From assembly GCF_001187785.1 (NCBI RefSeq), contig NZ_CP012154.1, forward strand, positions 1,420,501 through 1,484,500: 64,000 nucleotides of DNA. The letters are read 5' to 3'. The DNA comes from Wenzhouxiangella marina (GTDB taxonomy: Bacteria > Pseudomonadota > Gammaproteobacteria > Xanthomonadales > Wenzhouxiangellaceae). The position numbers and the translations under genes are program-made. The notes under the pieces are model-generated. The model made no database searches and was not told where the DNA came from. It saw only the letters and a program-made list of their open reading frames with translations. Of this stretch, positions 18,350 through 27,120 are shown one piece after another. Positions within the stretch are counted from its first letter, which is position 1, and each line of letters begins with the position of its first letter.

Positions 18350-18627
18350 GACCGACCTGCATCGCCGCTCCGGTCGTAGGAACACTGCGTCCAGCCTCGG
18401 GCGCAGGGGTTCATGCACTGCAGGTGATGACGTAGTGCCGAGCTCACCTGCGCCGTTCGGTTCTGATCCAGCTGTCTCTCGAACAAGGCGACTTCCGTCT
18501 CCAGCTGGGCGAAGGCCAAGCAGCTGCAGTCGCAGTCCTTCGCCTGAACGGTTGCAGCGAAGAGGCCGAGGGTGATGAACGCGAGCGCGGTTCTGAGGGT
18601 CATGACGGCGAATCGTTGAAGGCTCAC
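18298..18627 (-). CDS. Small secreted cysteine-rich protein
   Basis: A 109-residue protein I cannot name. GTG 18627 has an AGGA-type site before it; ATG 18603 is the alternative. A good signal peptide (LAFITLGLFAATVQA) is followed directly by KDCDCSC, and further on LQCMNPCARGWTQCSY gives four more cysteines. This spacing suggests a disulfide-rich or metal-binding periplasmic protein. The final third overlaps the 3' end of the convergent AhpD-like gene, so the last ~17 codons may be a read-through extension or an accident of overlap. Real gene status is supported by the signal peptide and cysteine pattern only. Confidence 0.55.
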   Translation of the reverse strand: MSLQRFAVMTLRTALAFITLGLFAATVQAKDCDCSCLAFAQLETEVALFERQLDQNRTAQVSSALRHHLQCMNPCARGWTQCSYDRSGDAGRSQAAASNCSRARRASVP

Positions 18628-18713
18628 CTGTTCCTACGCAGCTTTGCCAGGAAAGCTGCCAGCGAGCGTCTGTGTCGAAAGGCCCGACTTCGAGGTGACG
18701 ATCGTCAGTGCAT

Positions 18714-19094
18714 TCAGCCGCGTCGTTCGACGCGCCAAGGCGGGTGCAGACGGTTGCTGCCGGCGTGATAGAGCTTGATTCGATTGCCGGACGGGTCGTG
18801 GAGTACGGCCTCGCGCCAGAGATAGGGCTGAGCGGTCGGCGCTTGATCGAAGGCGATGCCCCTGGCCTCCAGTTCCTGAACCCTCGCGTCGAGATCGTCG
18901 TCCTCGAAGTAGATGACTGCTCCGTTGTGATATTCCCCTTCCTCCAGAGCCAGAGAGAAGCTGGCCTCGCCGTCCGGGCATTCGAAGCGGGCGTAATGGG
19001 GCGTGTCGACGATCTGCACGAAACCGAGCAGCCGGTAGAAGGCGGTGGCTTCATCCATGTCCTTGACCGGCAGGGTGATCTGATTGAGATTCAT
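18714..19094 (-). CDS. VOC-superfamily (glyoxalase/bleomycin-resistance fold) protein
   Basis: A 126-residue protein of one glyoxalase-type module pair. It begins MNLNQITLPVKDMDEATAFY, continues with YFEDDDLDARVQELEARGI, and ends with WREAVLHDPSGNRIKLYHAG, which carries the terminal metal-ligand region of the VOC fold. The ATG at 19094 overlaps the stop of the upstream glycosyltransferase gene (ATGA), so translation is coupled. The metal and substrate are unknown. The long upstream extension of this reading frame is not coding. Confidence 0.88.
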   Translation of the reverse strand: MNLNQITLPVKDMDEATAFYRLLGFVQIVDTPHYARFECPDGEASFSLALEEGEYHNGAVIYFEDDDLDARVQELEARGIAFDQAPTAQPYLWREAVLHDPSGNRIKLYHAGSNRLHPPWRVERRG

Positions 19095-20749
19095 TGGCTT
19101 GCCCGGTCCACAGTGTCGGCAGGCTCCAGGCGTCCCTCCGAATCCAGTTCCCAGCGTGGCAGTCGCGCACGTGCCTCGGCGTCGAGAGCGTCGAGCTGCT
19201 GCAGATGAACGATCGTCAGGCCGCCGATGGTCCGACGTTGCAGTGGCCGACCGTTCTGGATCAGGGCCGGGACCGGGGCCGAGTCGGCGTCGGCATGCTC
19301 GCTGGACAGGAAATGGTAGAAGGTCGGGTAGTTGGCGTGGATGAAGCAGTGATCCAGCGCATCGAGATCCGGGTGCAGGGCCTTGATGACCGAGTCCATC
19401 GAGACGTAGATGCCCCATTCGGGCGGTGGCTGGATGCCCTCGAAGACCAGATGGCAGGGCGGCGGTGGCCAGTCGATGTCACGAACGGCCGCGACGGCAG
19501 CATGCGCGAGCAGGGCGTTGGCGCGGCTGATCTCGGCCAAGCCGCGGGAATGATCCCGGGAGGCCGAACCCATGGCACCGATCAGCAGCACAGAGGCCAG
19601 CAGCAGGCCGACGTTGACGGGACGATGCAGGGGCCCGAGTGATCGCTGGATGCACAGGCCCAGGAGCAGTGCGAGCCCCGCAAGGCTCATGTAGAACAGC
19701 CGTGACTGCATGGCCGCCTCGACCGCGCCCAGTTCGGCGCCCATGGGCAGGGCATTCAAGCGCACGATGGGCGCTTGCAGGAGTGCGGGACCGAGCAGCA
19801 GCACGCCCGCGGCCAGCCACAGCGGCAGGCGCTGATCGCCCCTCTTCTTCATGCGTGCCGGGCCGATAAGGAGCAGGAACAGGGCGACGCTCGAGAGCAG
19901 GGCCAGCAGGAACAGGCCGCGTTCCATACCGTGCTCGAAGCCCAGGTAACCCGGTGCCAGCTCCATCCAGCGCAGGCTGCCCTCGAACAGGACCGTGGCC
20001 AGCCCCTCCTCGCCGACGATCGTCGACCCCCCGGTACCCAGAACCAGAAAACGCCACAGCAGAAAGACAGCCAGTGTGAGCAGGCACAGCGCGCTGGCCA
20101 GCCAGGCGCCTCGCTTGGCGGCGTCGCCGGTCCAGGCACGGTACTGCCAGAGAAGCAAGACGGCAGGAACCCCCAGCAGGCCCGTTTCCTTGGAGAGCAT
20201 GGCGGCAAGCAGGCAGGCCAGACTGCCGATCAAGGGCCACTTGCCTTGCCGCGAGTCAGCCTGCCAGGCCAGGTTCATCGACAGCAGGATGAACAGCAGG
20301 GCCAGCAGGTCGAAGCGGGCCGACCACCACAGGGCGGTGCCGATGGCCACCGGATGGAGGGCGAAGAACAGGCAGGCGAGGAGGGCGGGGATGCGGTCCA
20401 CCGCGAAGCGACGCAGCAGTGCGAACAGGGCGATGACGATGCCGATATGCAGGATCAGGGAATGCAGCGCATGCGAGCGGAATTCGGTCCCGCCGAGGAG
20501 CTGCCCGAACCAGAAACTGGCGTAGCCCACCGGGCGGAACACGCCCCCGGGCAGGACGAAGTGATCGTGGACGAAGAAGGCCAGGGGGTTGCCCACGAGA
20601 CGGGCCATGGCCAGCTGCATGTAGTCGTCGCGCCCCCAGTCGCCGGCCAGACCGGGCCAGAAAGCCAGGGTACTCAGGCCGACGATCACGAGCAGCGCCA
20701 ACCAGCCGGCCGCGCGGCAGGTCAAGGGCTTGTCCGGATTCGGAATCAT
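19091..20749 (-). CDS. GT-C-type polytopic membrane glycosyltransferase-like protein
   Basis: A 552-residue membrane protein with about ten to twelve helices and a short C-terminal soluble domain (~residues 440-552). The first extracytoplasmic loop contains WGRDDYMQLA, an acidic DDY motif like the catalytic loop of GT-C enzymes that use polyprenyl-phosphate sugars, followed by PVGYASFWFGQLL. ATG 20749 (MIPNPDKPLTC) is preferred because the upstream residues run into the divergent DUF423 leader. Likely role: transfer of a lipid-linked sugar to a cell-envelope acceptor. It could also be an O-antigen-ligase-like protein. No glycan cluster is adjacent. Confidence 0.65.
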   Translation of the reverse strand: MIPNPDKPLTCRAAGWLALLVIVGLSTLAFWPGLAGDWGRDDYMQLAMARLVGNPLAFFVHDHFVLPGGVFRPVGYASFWFGQLLGGTEFRSHALHSLILHIGIVIALFALLRRFAVDRIPALLACLFFALHPVAIGTALWWSARFDLLALLFILLSMNLAWQADSRQGKWPLIGSLACLLAAMLSKETGLLGVPAVLLLWQYRAWTGDAAKRGAWLASALCLLTLAVFLLWRFLVLGTGGSTIVGEEGLATVLFEGSLRWMELAPGYLGFEHGMERGLFLLALLSSVALFLLLIGPARMKKRGDQRLPLWLAAGVLLLGPALLQAPIVRLNALPMGAELGAVEAAMQSRLFYMSLAGLALLLGLCIQRSLGPLHRPVNVGLLLASVLLIGAMGSASRDHSRGLAEISRANALLAHAAVAAVRDIDWPPPPCHLVFEGIQPPPEWGIYVSMDSVIKALHPDLDALDHCFIHANYPTFYHFLSSEHADADSAPVPALIQNGRPLQRRTIGGLTIVHLQQLDALDAEARARLPRWELDSEGRLEPADTVDRASQ

Positions 20750-20849
20750 CGCCCCAAGCTTAACCGCTCTGGATTGTCGGGATCGGATGATGCCATCGGC
20801 TTCATGCCGTTTCCGGGACAATGATCGCTGGTCAACCGGAGCGCTGCTG

Positions 20850-21251
20850 ATGAACCCCGTCCTGTTTGCCGGAGCCTTGCTGGGCCTGCTGTCGGTGATG
20901 ATCGGCGCCTCGGCCGAGCATCTGCTCAAGCCGAACGTCGATGCGGAGGTCTGGCGCTGGACCCTGACCGCGATTCGCTACCACCAGATCGGCGCCCTGG
21001 CGGTGCTGGCCTTGGGCCTGGCCTGGGCCGCCCCGCTTCGCCCGCTGTTCCGGCGCTGGCTGGGCGTGTCGGCCACCCTGTTCGTCCTCGGCACGGTGTT
21101 GTTCAGCTTTAGTATCTATGCCGCAGCGGTAACGGGCATGGAGTCCCTGACCCTGATCACACCGATCGGTGGCACGGTGCTGATGGCCGCCTGGGCAAGC
21201 TTGATCTGGGCGGCGCTCAGGCATGGTCGAGTGCCCGATTCCGATGCCTGA
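20850..21251 (+). CDS. DUF423 membrane protein
   Basis: A 133-residue protein with four membrane helices. It matches the DUF423 (YgdD-like) pattern: ASAEHLLKP after the first helix, IRYHQIGALAVL, FVLGTVLFSFSIYAAAVTG and ITPIGGTVLMAAWASLIWAA. The start at 20850 follows CCGGAG. It diverges from the glycosyltransferase gene with a 100-bp shared promoter gap. Its 3' end overlaps the start of nei by 8 bp. The family is small, conserved and of unknown function. Confidence 0.88.
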   Translation: MNPVLFAGALLGLLSVMIGASAEHLLKPNVDAEVWRWTLTAIRYHQIGALAVLALGLAWAAPLRPLFRRWLGVSATLFVLGTVLFSFSIYAAAVTGMESLTLITPIGGTVLMAAWASLIWAALRHGRVPDSDA

Positions 21252-22074
21252 AGGACCGGAGATGTATCGCGTGGCCCGCCGCGTCGAGCAGGCGCTGGGT
21301 CAGGCGCCGCTCGAGGAGGTCTGGTTTGCCTTCGAGCGCCTGCAGTGCGAGTCGCCACGGCTGCAAGGCCAGCGCCTCAAGGGCGTTCGCACGCTCGGCA
21401 AGGCCCTGCTGATCGAATTCGAGGGCGGTGAAACGATCTATACGCACAACCAGCTCTACGGGCGCTGGATGTTCTCGGATCCTGATCGGCGTCCGGACAC
21501 GGGGCGTCAGCTCCGTCTGGCCCTGAGCACCGAGAAATGCTCGGCCCTCCTGTACAGTGCCAGCGAGATCGAATTGATCGAACCGGGGGAACTGGAAGCT
21601 CATCCCTTTATTCGCCGAGTGGGCCTGGACGTGCTGTCCGACGAGGCCGATGTCGATGCCATCGAGCGCTGGATCGGCCGCCCCGAGTTCGCTGGTCGTC
21701 GCCTCGGCCATCTGCTCCTCGATCAGCGCTTTCTGGCCGGCGTCGGGAACTACCTTCGTTCTGAAATCCTGCATCAGGCCGGCCTGGACTGGCGTCTTCG
21801 TCCTGTCGATCTCGATCCGGTTCAGCGGCAGGCGCTGGCGAGCAGCGTGTATGGTCTGATGTGGCGTTCAGTGGACACGGGCGGCATCACCAATGCCCCC
21901 GAGCGCGTGGCAGAGCTGAAGCGGGCGGGCTGGAAGCGTCGGGATTACCGACATTTCGTATTTTCGAGGGCTGGACAGGCCTGCTTTCTCTGCGGCGGTG
22001 AGATCGAAAAGCTCACGGTCAGCGGTCGACGCCTGTATCGTTGCGCCCAGTGCCAGCCGGAGCCGTCATCATGA
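21244..22074 (+). CDS. nei: Endonuclease VIII, oxidised-pyrimidine DNA glycosylase/AP lyase
   Basis: A 276-residue protein starting MPEGPEMYRVARRVEQAL, whose Pro2-Glu3 supply the catalytic amine and acid of the Fpg/Nei family. The conserved lysine is in LGKALLIEF, LYTHNQLYGRW-like YTHNQLYGRWMF follows, then the helix-two-turn-helix LLLDQRFLAGVGNYLRSE. The C-terminal zinc finger is CFLCGG and CAQC. The LYSASEIELI and YTHNQLYG stretches match Nei rather than MutM. It removes oxidised pyrimidines and cuts the strand. The start overlaps the DUF423 stop, and its own TGA overlaps the next ATG (ATGA), so all three are one transcript. Confidence 0.95.
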   Translation: MPEGPEMYRVARRVEQALGQAPLEEVWFAFERLQCESPRLQGQRLKGVRTLGKALLIEFEGGETIYTHNQLYGRWMFSDPDRRPDTGRQLRLALSTEKCSALLYSASEIELIEPGELEAHPFIRRVGLDVLSDEADVDAIERWIGRPEFAGRRLGHLLLDQRFLAGVGNYLRSEILHQAGLDWRLRPVDLDPVQRQALASSVYGLMWRSVDTGGITNAPERVAELKRAGWKRRDYRHFVFSRAGQACFLCGGEIEKLTVSGRRLYRCAQCQPEPSS

Positions 22075-22424
22075 AGTTGCTCGAACGCTATGAATTCGCC
22101 GAGGAAGCGCAGGAGCGCGCTGCATTCCTGCGCTCGCGCGGCATTGCCGCCCACGTGGAGTCCTTGACTGCCCTGCGGCCGGCAGCAGCCCATCGCAACC
22201 TCTACCACGCCGCGCTCTGGGCGATCCTCGACCATCAGGCTGACGATGCCGAGGCCCTCTTGAAGGATCCCGATCACCTCGTCCGCGACCCGCTCGACGA
22301 GCGCGAGATGAACGAACTGATCGAAGTCGGCGGCGACCAGGCCCGACGCACCATGATCAAATGGGGCCTGATCGCCCTGGCCGGCCTGCTCGCCCTGGCG
22401 ATGGCACTTCCGCTCTTGTTTTGA
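22071..22424 (+). CDS. Small DUF2007-like protein with C-terminal membrane helix
   Basis: A 117-residue protein coupled to nei by an ATGA overlap. The N-terminal half (YEFAEEAQERAAFLRSRGI) resembles the start of DUF2007 'signal transducing' proteins, which handle exposed protein surfaces. The end is a single membrane helix (WGLIALAGLLALAMALPLLF). The family match is tentative. The last 45 bp (22380-22424) have been copied twice downstream inside the tandem array (23037-23081 and 23372-23416), so this gene is one source of the duplication. Confidence 0.6.
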   Translation: MKLLERYEFAEEAQERAAFLRSRGIAAHVESLTALRPAAAHRNLYHAALWAILDHQADDAEALLKDPDHLVRDPLDEREMNELIEVGGDQARRTMIKWGLIALAGLLALAMALPLLF

Positions 22425-22436
22425 AGGCTTTTGGGG

Positions 22437-22543
22437 AACCGCAGATTACGCAGATGCACACAGATTGGAAAGGCACAGAGCAAGAGAGAACTGTTTCGAT
22501 CCAGCCTTTCTTGGATCTGCGCGAATCTGCGTAATCTGTGGTT
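22437..22543. repeat. Palindromic repeat element, copy 1
   Basis: The ends AACCGCAGATTACGCAGAT and ATCTGCGTAATCTGTGGTT are inverted copies with one mismatch; about 69 bp lies between. The core also carries near-inverted ACAGATTGGAAAGG and CCTTTCTTGGATCTG. It starts 12 bp after the stop at 22424. Such dispersed 'CAGATTACGCAGAT' elements occur in many bacterial genomes; I cannot name the family. Confidence 0.88.
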
Positions 22544-22570
22544 GAAAAATTTCCTCGAACCAAGGGCAGC

Positions 22571-22736
22571 CTAGAACATGCCGGTGGCCTTTAGCTTGCG
22601 GTACTGGCTGACCAGGGCGCCGGCGAGCTGGTCGGGGCGCAGGTCGAGGTGGATGATGCCGAGCTGGCGCAGCTTGCGCGTGGCGGCCTGGCGTTGTGCG
22701 CGATACAGGGAGTTGCCGGCCTGGAGCAGGGCCGAT
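22571..22736 (-). pseudogene. Partial copy 1 of the DUF58 gene 3' end
   Basis: 166 bp match the real gene end 23563-23728 and would encode its last residues ending KATGMF (the intact gene ends KATGVF). It lacks a start and most of the gene. It joins the next unit abruptly after GGGCCGAT, with no long homology at the junction. Confidence 0.88.
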
Positions 22737-22758
22737 CTTGTTTTGAAGGCTTTTTGGG

Positions 22759-22865
22759 AACCGCAGATTACGCAGATGTACACAGATTGGAAAAGCACAG
22801 AGCAAGAGAGAAGTGTTTCGATCCAGCCTTTCTTGAATCTGCGCGAATCTGCGTAATCTGTGGTT
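22759..22865. repeat. Palindromic repeat element, copy 2
   Basis: Same inverted ends as copy 1, with small differences in the core (for example TGTACAC in place of TGCACAC and AAGTGTTTC in place of AACTGTTTC). Units 1 and 2 share the KATGMF version of the neighbouring gene fragment. Confidence 0.88.
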
Positions 22866-22892
22866 GAAAAATTTCCTCGAACCAAGGGCAGC

Positions 22893-23045
22893 CTAGAACA
22901 TGCCGGTGGCCTTTAGCTTGCGGTACTGGCTGACCAGGGCGCCGGCGAGCTGGTCGGGGCGCAGGTCGAGGTGGATGATGCCGAGCTGGCGCAGCTTGCG
23001 CGTGGCGGCCTGGCGTTGTGCGCGATACAGGGAGTTGCCGGCCTG
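22893..23045 (-). pseudogene. Partial copy 2 of the DUF58 gene 3' end
   Basis: 153 bp of the DUF58 gene end, finishing in GCCGGCCTG, where the sequence switches to the end of the nei-linked gene. Like copy 1 it encodes KATGMF. Confidence 0.88.
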
Positions 23046-23081
23046 CTCGCCCTGGCGATGGCACTTCCGCTCTTGTTTTGA
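23037..23081 (+). repeat. Copy of the 3' end of the gene at 22071-22424 (first)
   Basis: Matches 22380-22424, including the stop codon. It begins in the 9-bp GCCGGCCTG shared with the DUF58 fragment, which points to a microhomology joint. Confidence 0.88.
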
Positions 23082-23093
23082 AGGCTTTTGGGG

Positions 23094-23200
23094 AACCGCA
23101 GATTACGCAGATGTACACAGATTGGAAAGGCAAAGAGCAAGAGAGAAGTGTTTCGATCCAGCCTTTCTTGAATCTGCGCGAATCTGCGTAATCTGTGGTT
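23094..23200. repeat. Palindromic repeat element, copy 3
   Basis: Same inverted ends. It is followed by GAAAAAATTCC rather than the GAAAAATTTCC of copies 1 and 2, a shared variant with copy 4. Confidence 0.88.
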
Positions 23201-23227
23201 GAAAAAATTCCTCGAACCAAGGGCAGC

Positions 23228-23380
23228 CTAGAACACGCCGGTGGCCTTTAGCTTGCGGTACTGGCTGACCAGGGCGCCGGCGAGTTGGTCGGGGCGCAGG
23301 TCCAGGTGGATGAAGCCGAGCTGGCGCAGCTTGCGCGTGGCGGCCTGGCGTTGTGCGCGATACAGGGAGTTGCCGGCCTG
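23228..23380 (-). pseudogene. Partial copy 3 of the DUF58 gene 3' end
   Basis: 153 bp of the DUF58 end, here in the KATGVF version of the intact gene but with extra substitutions (for example ATGAAGCCG for ATGATGCCG). It ends in the same GCCGGCCTG joint. Confidence 0.88.
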
Positions 23381-23416
23381 CTCGCCCTGGCGATGGCACT
23401 TTCGCTCTTGTTTTGA
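23372..23416 (+). repeat. Copy of the 3' end of the gene at 22071-22424 (second)
   Basis: Second copy of 22380-22424, with the same 9-bp joint and two substitutions (TTTCGC for TTCCGC; TGAGGG for TGAAGG). Confidence 0.86.
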
Positions 23417-23428
23417 GGGCTTTTTGGG

Positions 23429-23535
23429 AACCGCAGATTACGCAGATGTACACAGATTGGAAAGGCAAAGAGCAAGAGAGAACTGTTTCGATCCAGCCTT
23501 TCTTGAATCTGCGCGAATCTGCGTAATCTGTGGTT
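23429..23535. repeat. Palindromic repeat element, copy 4
   Basis: The last copy, 27 bp from the stop codon of the intact DUF58 gene. On the leftward transcript it can fold into a long imperfect stem, so it may protect or end the operon's mRNA; that role is inferred. Confidence 0.86.
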
Positions 23536-23562
23536 GAAAAAATTCCTCGAACCAAGGGCAGC

Positions 23563-24938
23563 CTAGAACACGCCGGTGGCCTTTAGCTTGCGGTACTGGC
23601 TGACCAGGGCGCCGGCGAGCTGGTCGGGGCGCAGGTCCAGGTGGATGATGCCGAGCTGGCGCAGCTTGCGCGTGGCGGCCTGGCGTTGTGCGCGATACAG
23701 GGAGTTGCCGGCCTGGAGCAGGGCCGATTCGAGCTTGAGTGGGCGTCCATCGGCCGGGCCTTCGAGCTCGTCCAGGGACTCGCGGAGATCGGCCAGCACG
23801 ACCAGATGACGCTGCCGCATCAGGGACAGGGCCGGGTCCAGGTCCTCATGGTCTTCGTCGCGCAGATTGGTCAGCAAGACGACCAGACTGCGTCGGCGCT
23901 CGCTGCGCATCAGGTCGCCCGCGGCGCCGAGAAAGTCCGGATGGCCCAGGCCGGCGTCCAGATCGTAGACCGTCTCGAGCAGGGCGCCGAACTGGCGCTG
24001 ACCGCGCCCGGCCGGCAGGCGGCGCTCGCGGCCATCGGCGGCCGCCAGGGTCTGGAGACTGACCTCGTCACCCTGTTTCAGCGCCACATGGGCCAAGAGC
24101 AGCATGGCGTTGAGGCAGCGATCGAAGTGGCTCAGGCCGTCATCCTGGATGCGCATGCGGCGAGAACAGTCGAGCAGGAAGACCACGCGCTGGTTGCGTT
24201 CTTCCTGGTAGTCCTTGGCGATCAGCTTGCGCATGCGTGAGGTGGCGTGCCAATCGACCTGGCGGAGGCTGTCGCCTTCCCGATAGTCGCGCAATTGATG
24301 GAAATCGGAACCGCTGCCGCGACGCTGCTGCTGGTGAATGCCCAGCGCCTGCAGGCGCCGGTCACCCGCGAGGCGGCCGTACTGCACGACCAGGTTGAAG
24401 TTGGGGTAGACGCGGATCGGATCGCGTCGCTCCAGGTGGATTCGTCGGGACCAGAACCCTAGCGGGCTCTGCCAGGCCAGGTGGATGCCATCCAGCGCCA
24501 TGGCGCCCCGATGCCGGGCCGTGGCGCGCCAGAACAGCCGGTGACGCTGGCCCGGCTGCAGGGTCTGGACCTTCGGCAGGCCCTCGCTGCGAATGGAGCC
24601 GGGGTGCAGGTCGTGGATCATGGCCTCGATGCTGCGTGTGCCTCGATGGGCAATTTCGGTCTGGACGGTGACGGGTGCGTCGACGGGCCAGCGCTCGGGC
24701 AGGTGGCGGGTCACTTCGAAGCCCGGGCGCTCCCTGAGCAGTCGAAGCGCATCGATCAGCGCGATGATCGCGATCAGGACGCCGATGCCCATCCAGGTGC
24801 TGATCACGCCGCTCGCGGCCCCGAACCAGTAGCACAGGGCGCCGATCAGCCACCAGGCCAGCAGCAGTCCGAGCAGACGCCCGGCCGGTCGAACGAGGCC
24901 GCGGGGCATTCTCGAGTCGGCGATGTCGGGATGCTCGC

Positions 24939-24942
<4 letters not shown>
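23563..24942 (-). CDS. DUF58 (vWA-like) protein of the MoxR operon
   Basis: A 459-residue protein. GTG 24942 overlaps the MoxR stop (GTGA); ATG 24909 is the alternative. Two membrane helices lie at the N-terminus ([35 protein letters not shown]). The DUF58 signature [21 protein letters not shown] is followed by an [12 protein letters not shown] segment, the metal-site-like DxS strand of a von Willebrand A fold. Partner of the MoxR ATPase coded just upstream; such pairs act as metal or cofactor insertion and folding machines. Its last 55 codons occur in three extra partial copies downstream. Confidence 0.9.
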
Positions 24943-25925
<983 letters not shown>

Positions 25926-25941
25926 GGGGTTTCCTTGGGCT

Positions 25942-27120
25942 TTAGAGCGCATGAATCAGTCGTTGCTGGATCGTGACCAGTTCGATCAGGCGATCCGCGT
26001 CAGGCATGGGGTCCCGCCTCAGCAGGGCGGCGATGGCGGTCTCGGAAAGCTCGGGACAGAGGCGAGCCAGGCGCTGGCCGCGCGCGTTCAGATCCAGATC
26101 GTTCCAGTCGGGGAAGCGATAGCGAGCGCGGCCGGCGAGCTCTTCGTCGAGCGCGGCTACCAGTCTTCGTGCACGGTTGTGGCGCCAGTCGAAACGCGCC
26201 GTCGCCAGCAGATGGGCCCGGATCTGGCTGCCTCTCAGATCCGGATCGGCGAGGATCGGTCCGAGTCGAGGCAGCTTCGACCAGAGCCAGAGCGCCAGCA
26301 GCATGATGAGCGCCGTCCACAGGGCCGGTGCCTGGCGCCAGAGCCAGCCCAGCAATCCTCCGGGAATGCTGTAGTGCTGGAGGTAGACCTCCTCGGGCTG
26401 GCCATCGACCAGGGCGAGCAGCAGGCGGGCGTGATCGGCTTCGATCATCCGATCGTTGACCAGCCAGTCGCGGTCGGCCAGCAGGGTGATGCGGCCGGCG
26501 CCGTAGCTGTAGTTGGCGATCAGCGGGACGCCGTTGCTGGATTTTCGCAGGTCCAGCTTGGGGCCGGTCCGCTGAATCCTGAGCCCGGCCTGCGTCCACA
26601 GCTGGAGTGGCTGATCGCTCATGCCGGGCAGCAGTTGTCGACGCTCGTTCGTGACCGGTGAGACGGGCAAGGGCTTGTCGGACGGCGTGCCTTCATGGTC
26701 GCCCTGGAGACAGTCGAAGCAGGCCTCGATCTCGAAGGGGTTGAGGTCGGATGCGGGCTCGCCGATCATCGCATTGAACGGGGCGATGGCGATCAGGTGC
26801 CCGCCACGCTGCAGCCACTGCCGGATCTGGTTGCTTTCCAGGCGCGTCTGTCGGCCGAGGGGATCGGCCAGGATCAGGACGCGATTCAGGGCCGGCAGGC
26901 CGTCGAGCCCCTGCAGATGGTTCAAGGACTGGGTCGTCAGGCCCTGCCGCTCGAGCCAGCGTTGCGCGATGTGCAGCTTCTCGACGCGCAGCCGGCCATT
27001 GGTCGGGTCGTAGACGCGTTGCTCCCGATACTCGCCGGTGGCGACGTAGATCCCGATCAGAGCGGCGACCACGGCCACGCCGAGGATCAGCAGCCATTGA
27101 CCGCGGCTGGGCATCCTCAT
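25942..27120 (-). CDS. DUF4350 membrane protein
   Basis: A 392-residue protein with an N-terminal helix (WLLILGVAVVAALIGIYVA) and one or two near residue 280 (LWTALIMLLALWLW). Between them is a DUF4350-type periplasmic domain (LNRVLILADPLGRQT, IRQWLQRGGHLIAIAP), a glutamine-amidotransferase-like fold without its nucleophile. ATG 27120 overlaps the stop of the preceding gene. DUF4350 is a standing member of MoxR/DUF58 operons, and its role is unknown beyond that association. Confidence 0.88.
   Translation of the reverse strand: MRMPSRGQWLLILGVAVVAALIGIYVATGEYREQRVYDPTNGRLRVEKLHIAQRWLERQGLTTQSLNHLQGLDGLPALNRVLILADPLGRQTRLESNQIRQWLQRGGHLIAIAPFNAMIGEPASDLNPFEIEACFDCLQGDHEGTPSDKPLPVSPVTNERRQLLPGMSDQPLQLWTQAGLRIQRTGPKLDLRKSSNGVPLIANYSYGAGRITLLADRDWLVNDRMIEADHARLLLALVDGQPEEVYLQHYSIPGGLLGWLWRQAPALWTALIMLLALWLWSKLPRLGPILADPDLRGSQIRAHLLATARFDWRHNRARRLVAALDEELAGRARYRFPDWNDLDLNARGQRLARLCPELSETAIAALLRRDPMPDADRLIELVTIQQRLIHAL

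Larger units (their letters stand above)
22425..23562. repeat. Tandem array: palindromic element plus copies of the DUF58 gene end
   Basis: This 1.1-kb gap between two convergent genes holds no intact gene. It is built from four copies of a ~107-bp element with inverted ends (starts 22437, 22759, 23094, 23429; spacing 322, 335, 335) separated by three partial copies of the 3' end of the DUF58 gene that begins at 23563. Units 3 and 4 also carry the last 45 bp of the gene ending at 22424. Short open frames here (65-150 codons on both strands) are translations of the repeats and are not genes. Confidence 0.93.

Noticed and set aside
22571-23537. Several 75-150-codon frames on both strands within the repeat array.
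   Set aside because: They are conceptual translations of the palindromic element joined to antisense or partial DUF58 sequence, repeated with the unit.
22425-23562. CRISPR array.
   Set aside because: The periodic units are ~335 bp and both 'repeat' and 'spacer' parts are repeated almost identically; no cas genes are present.
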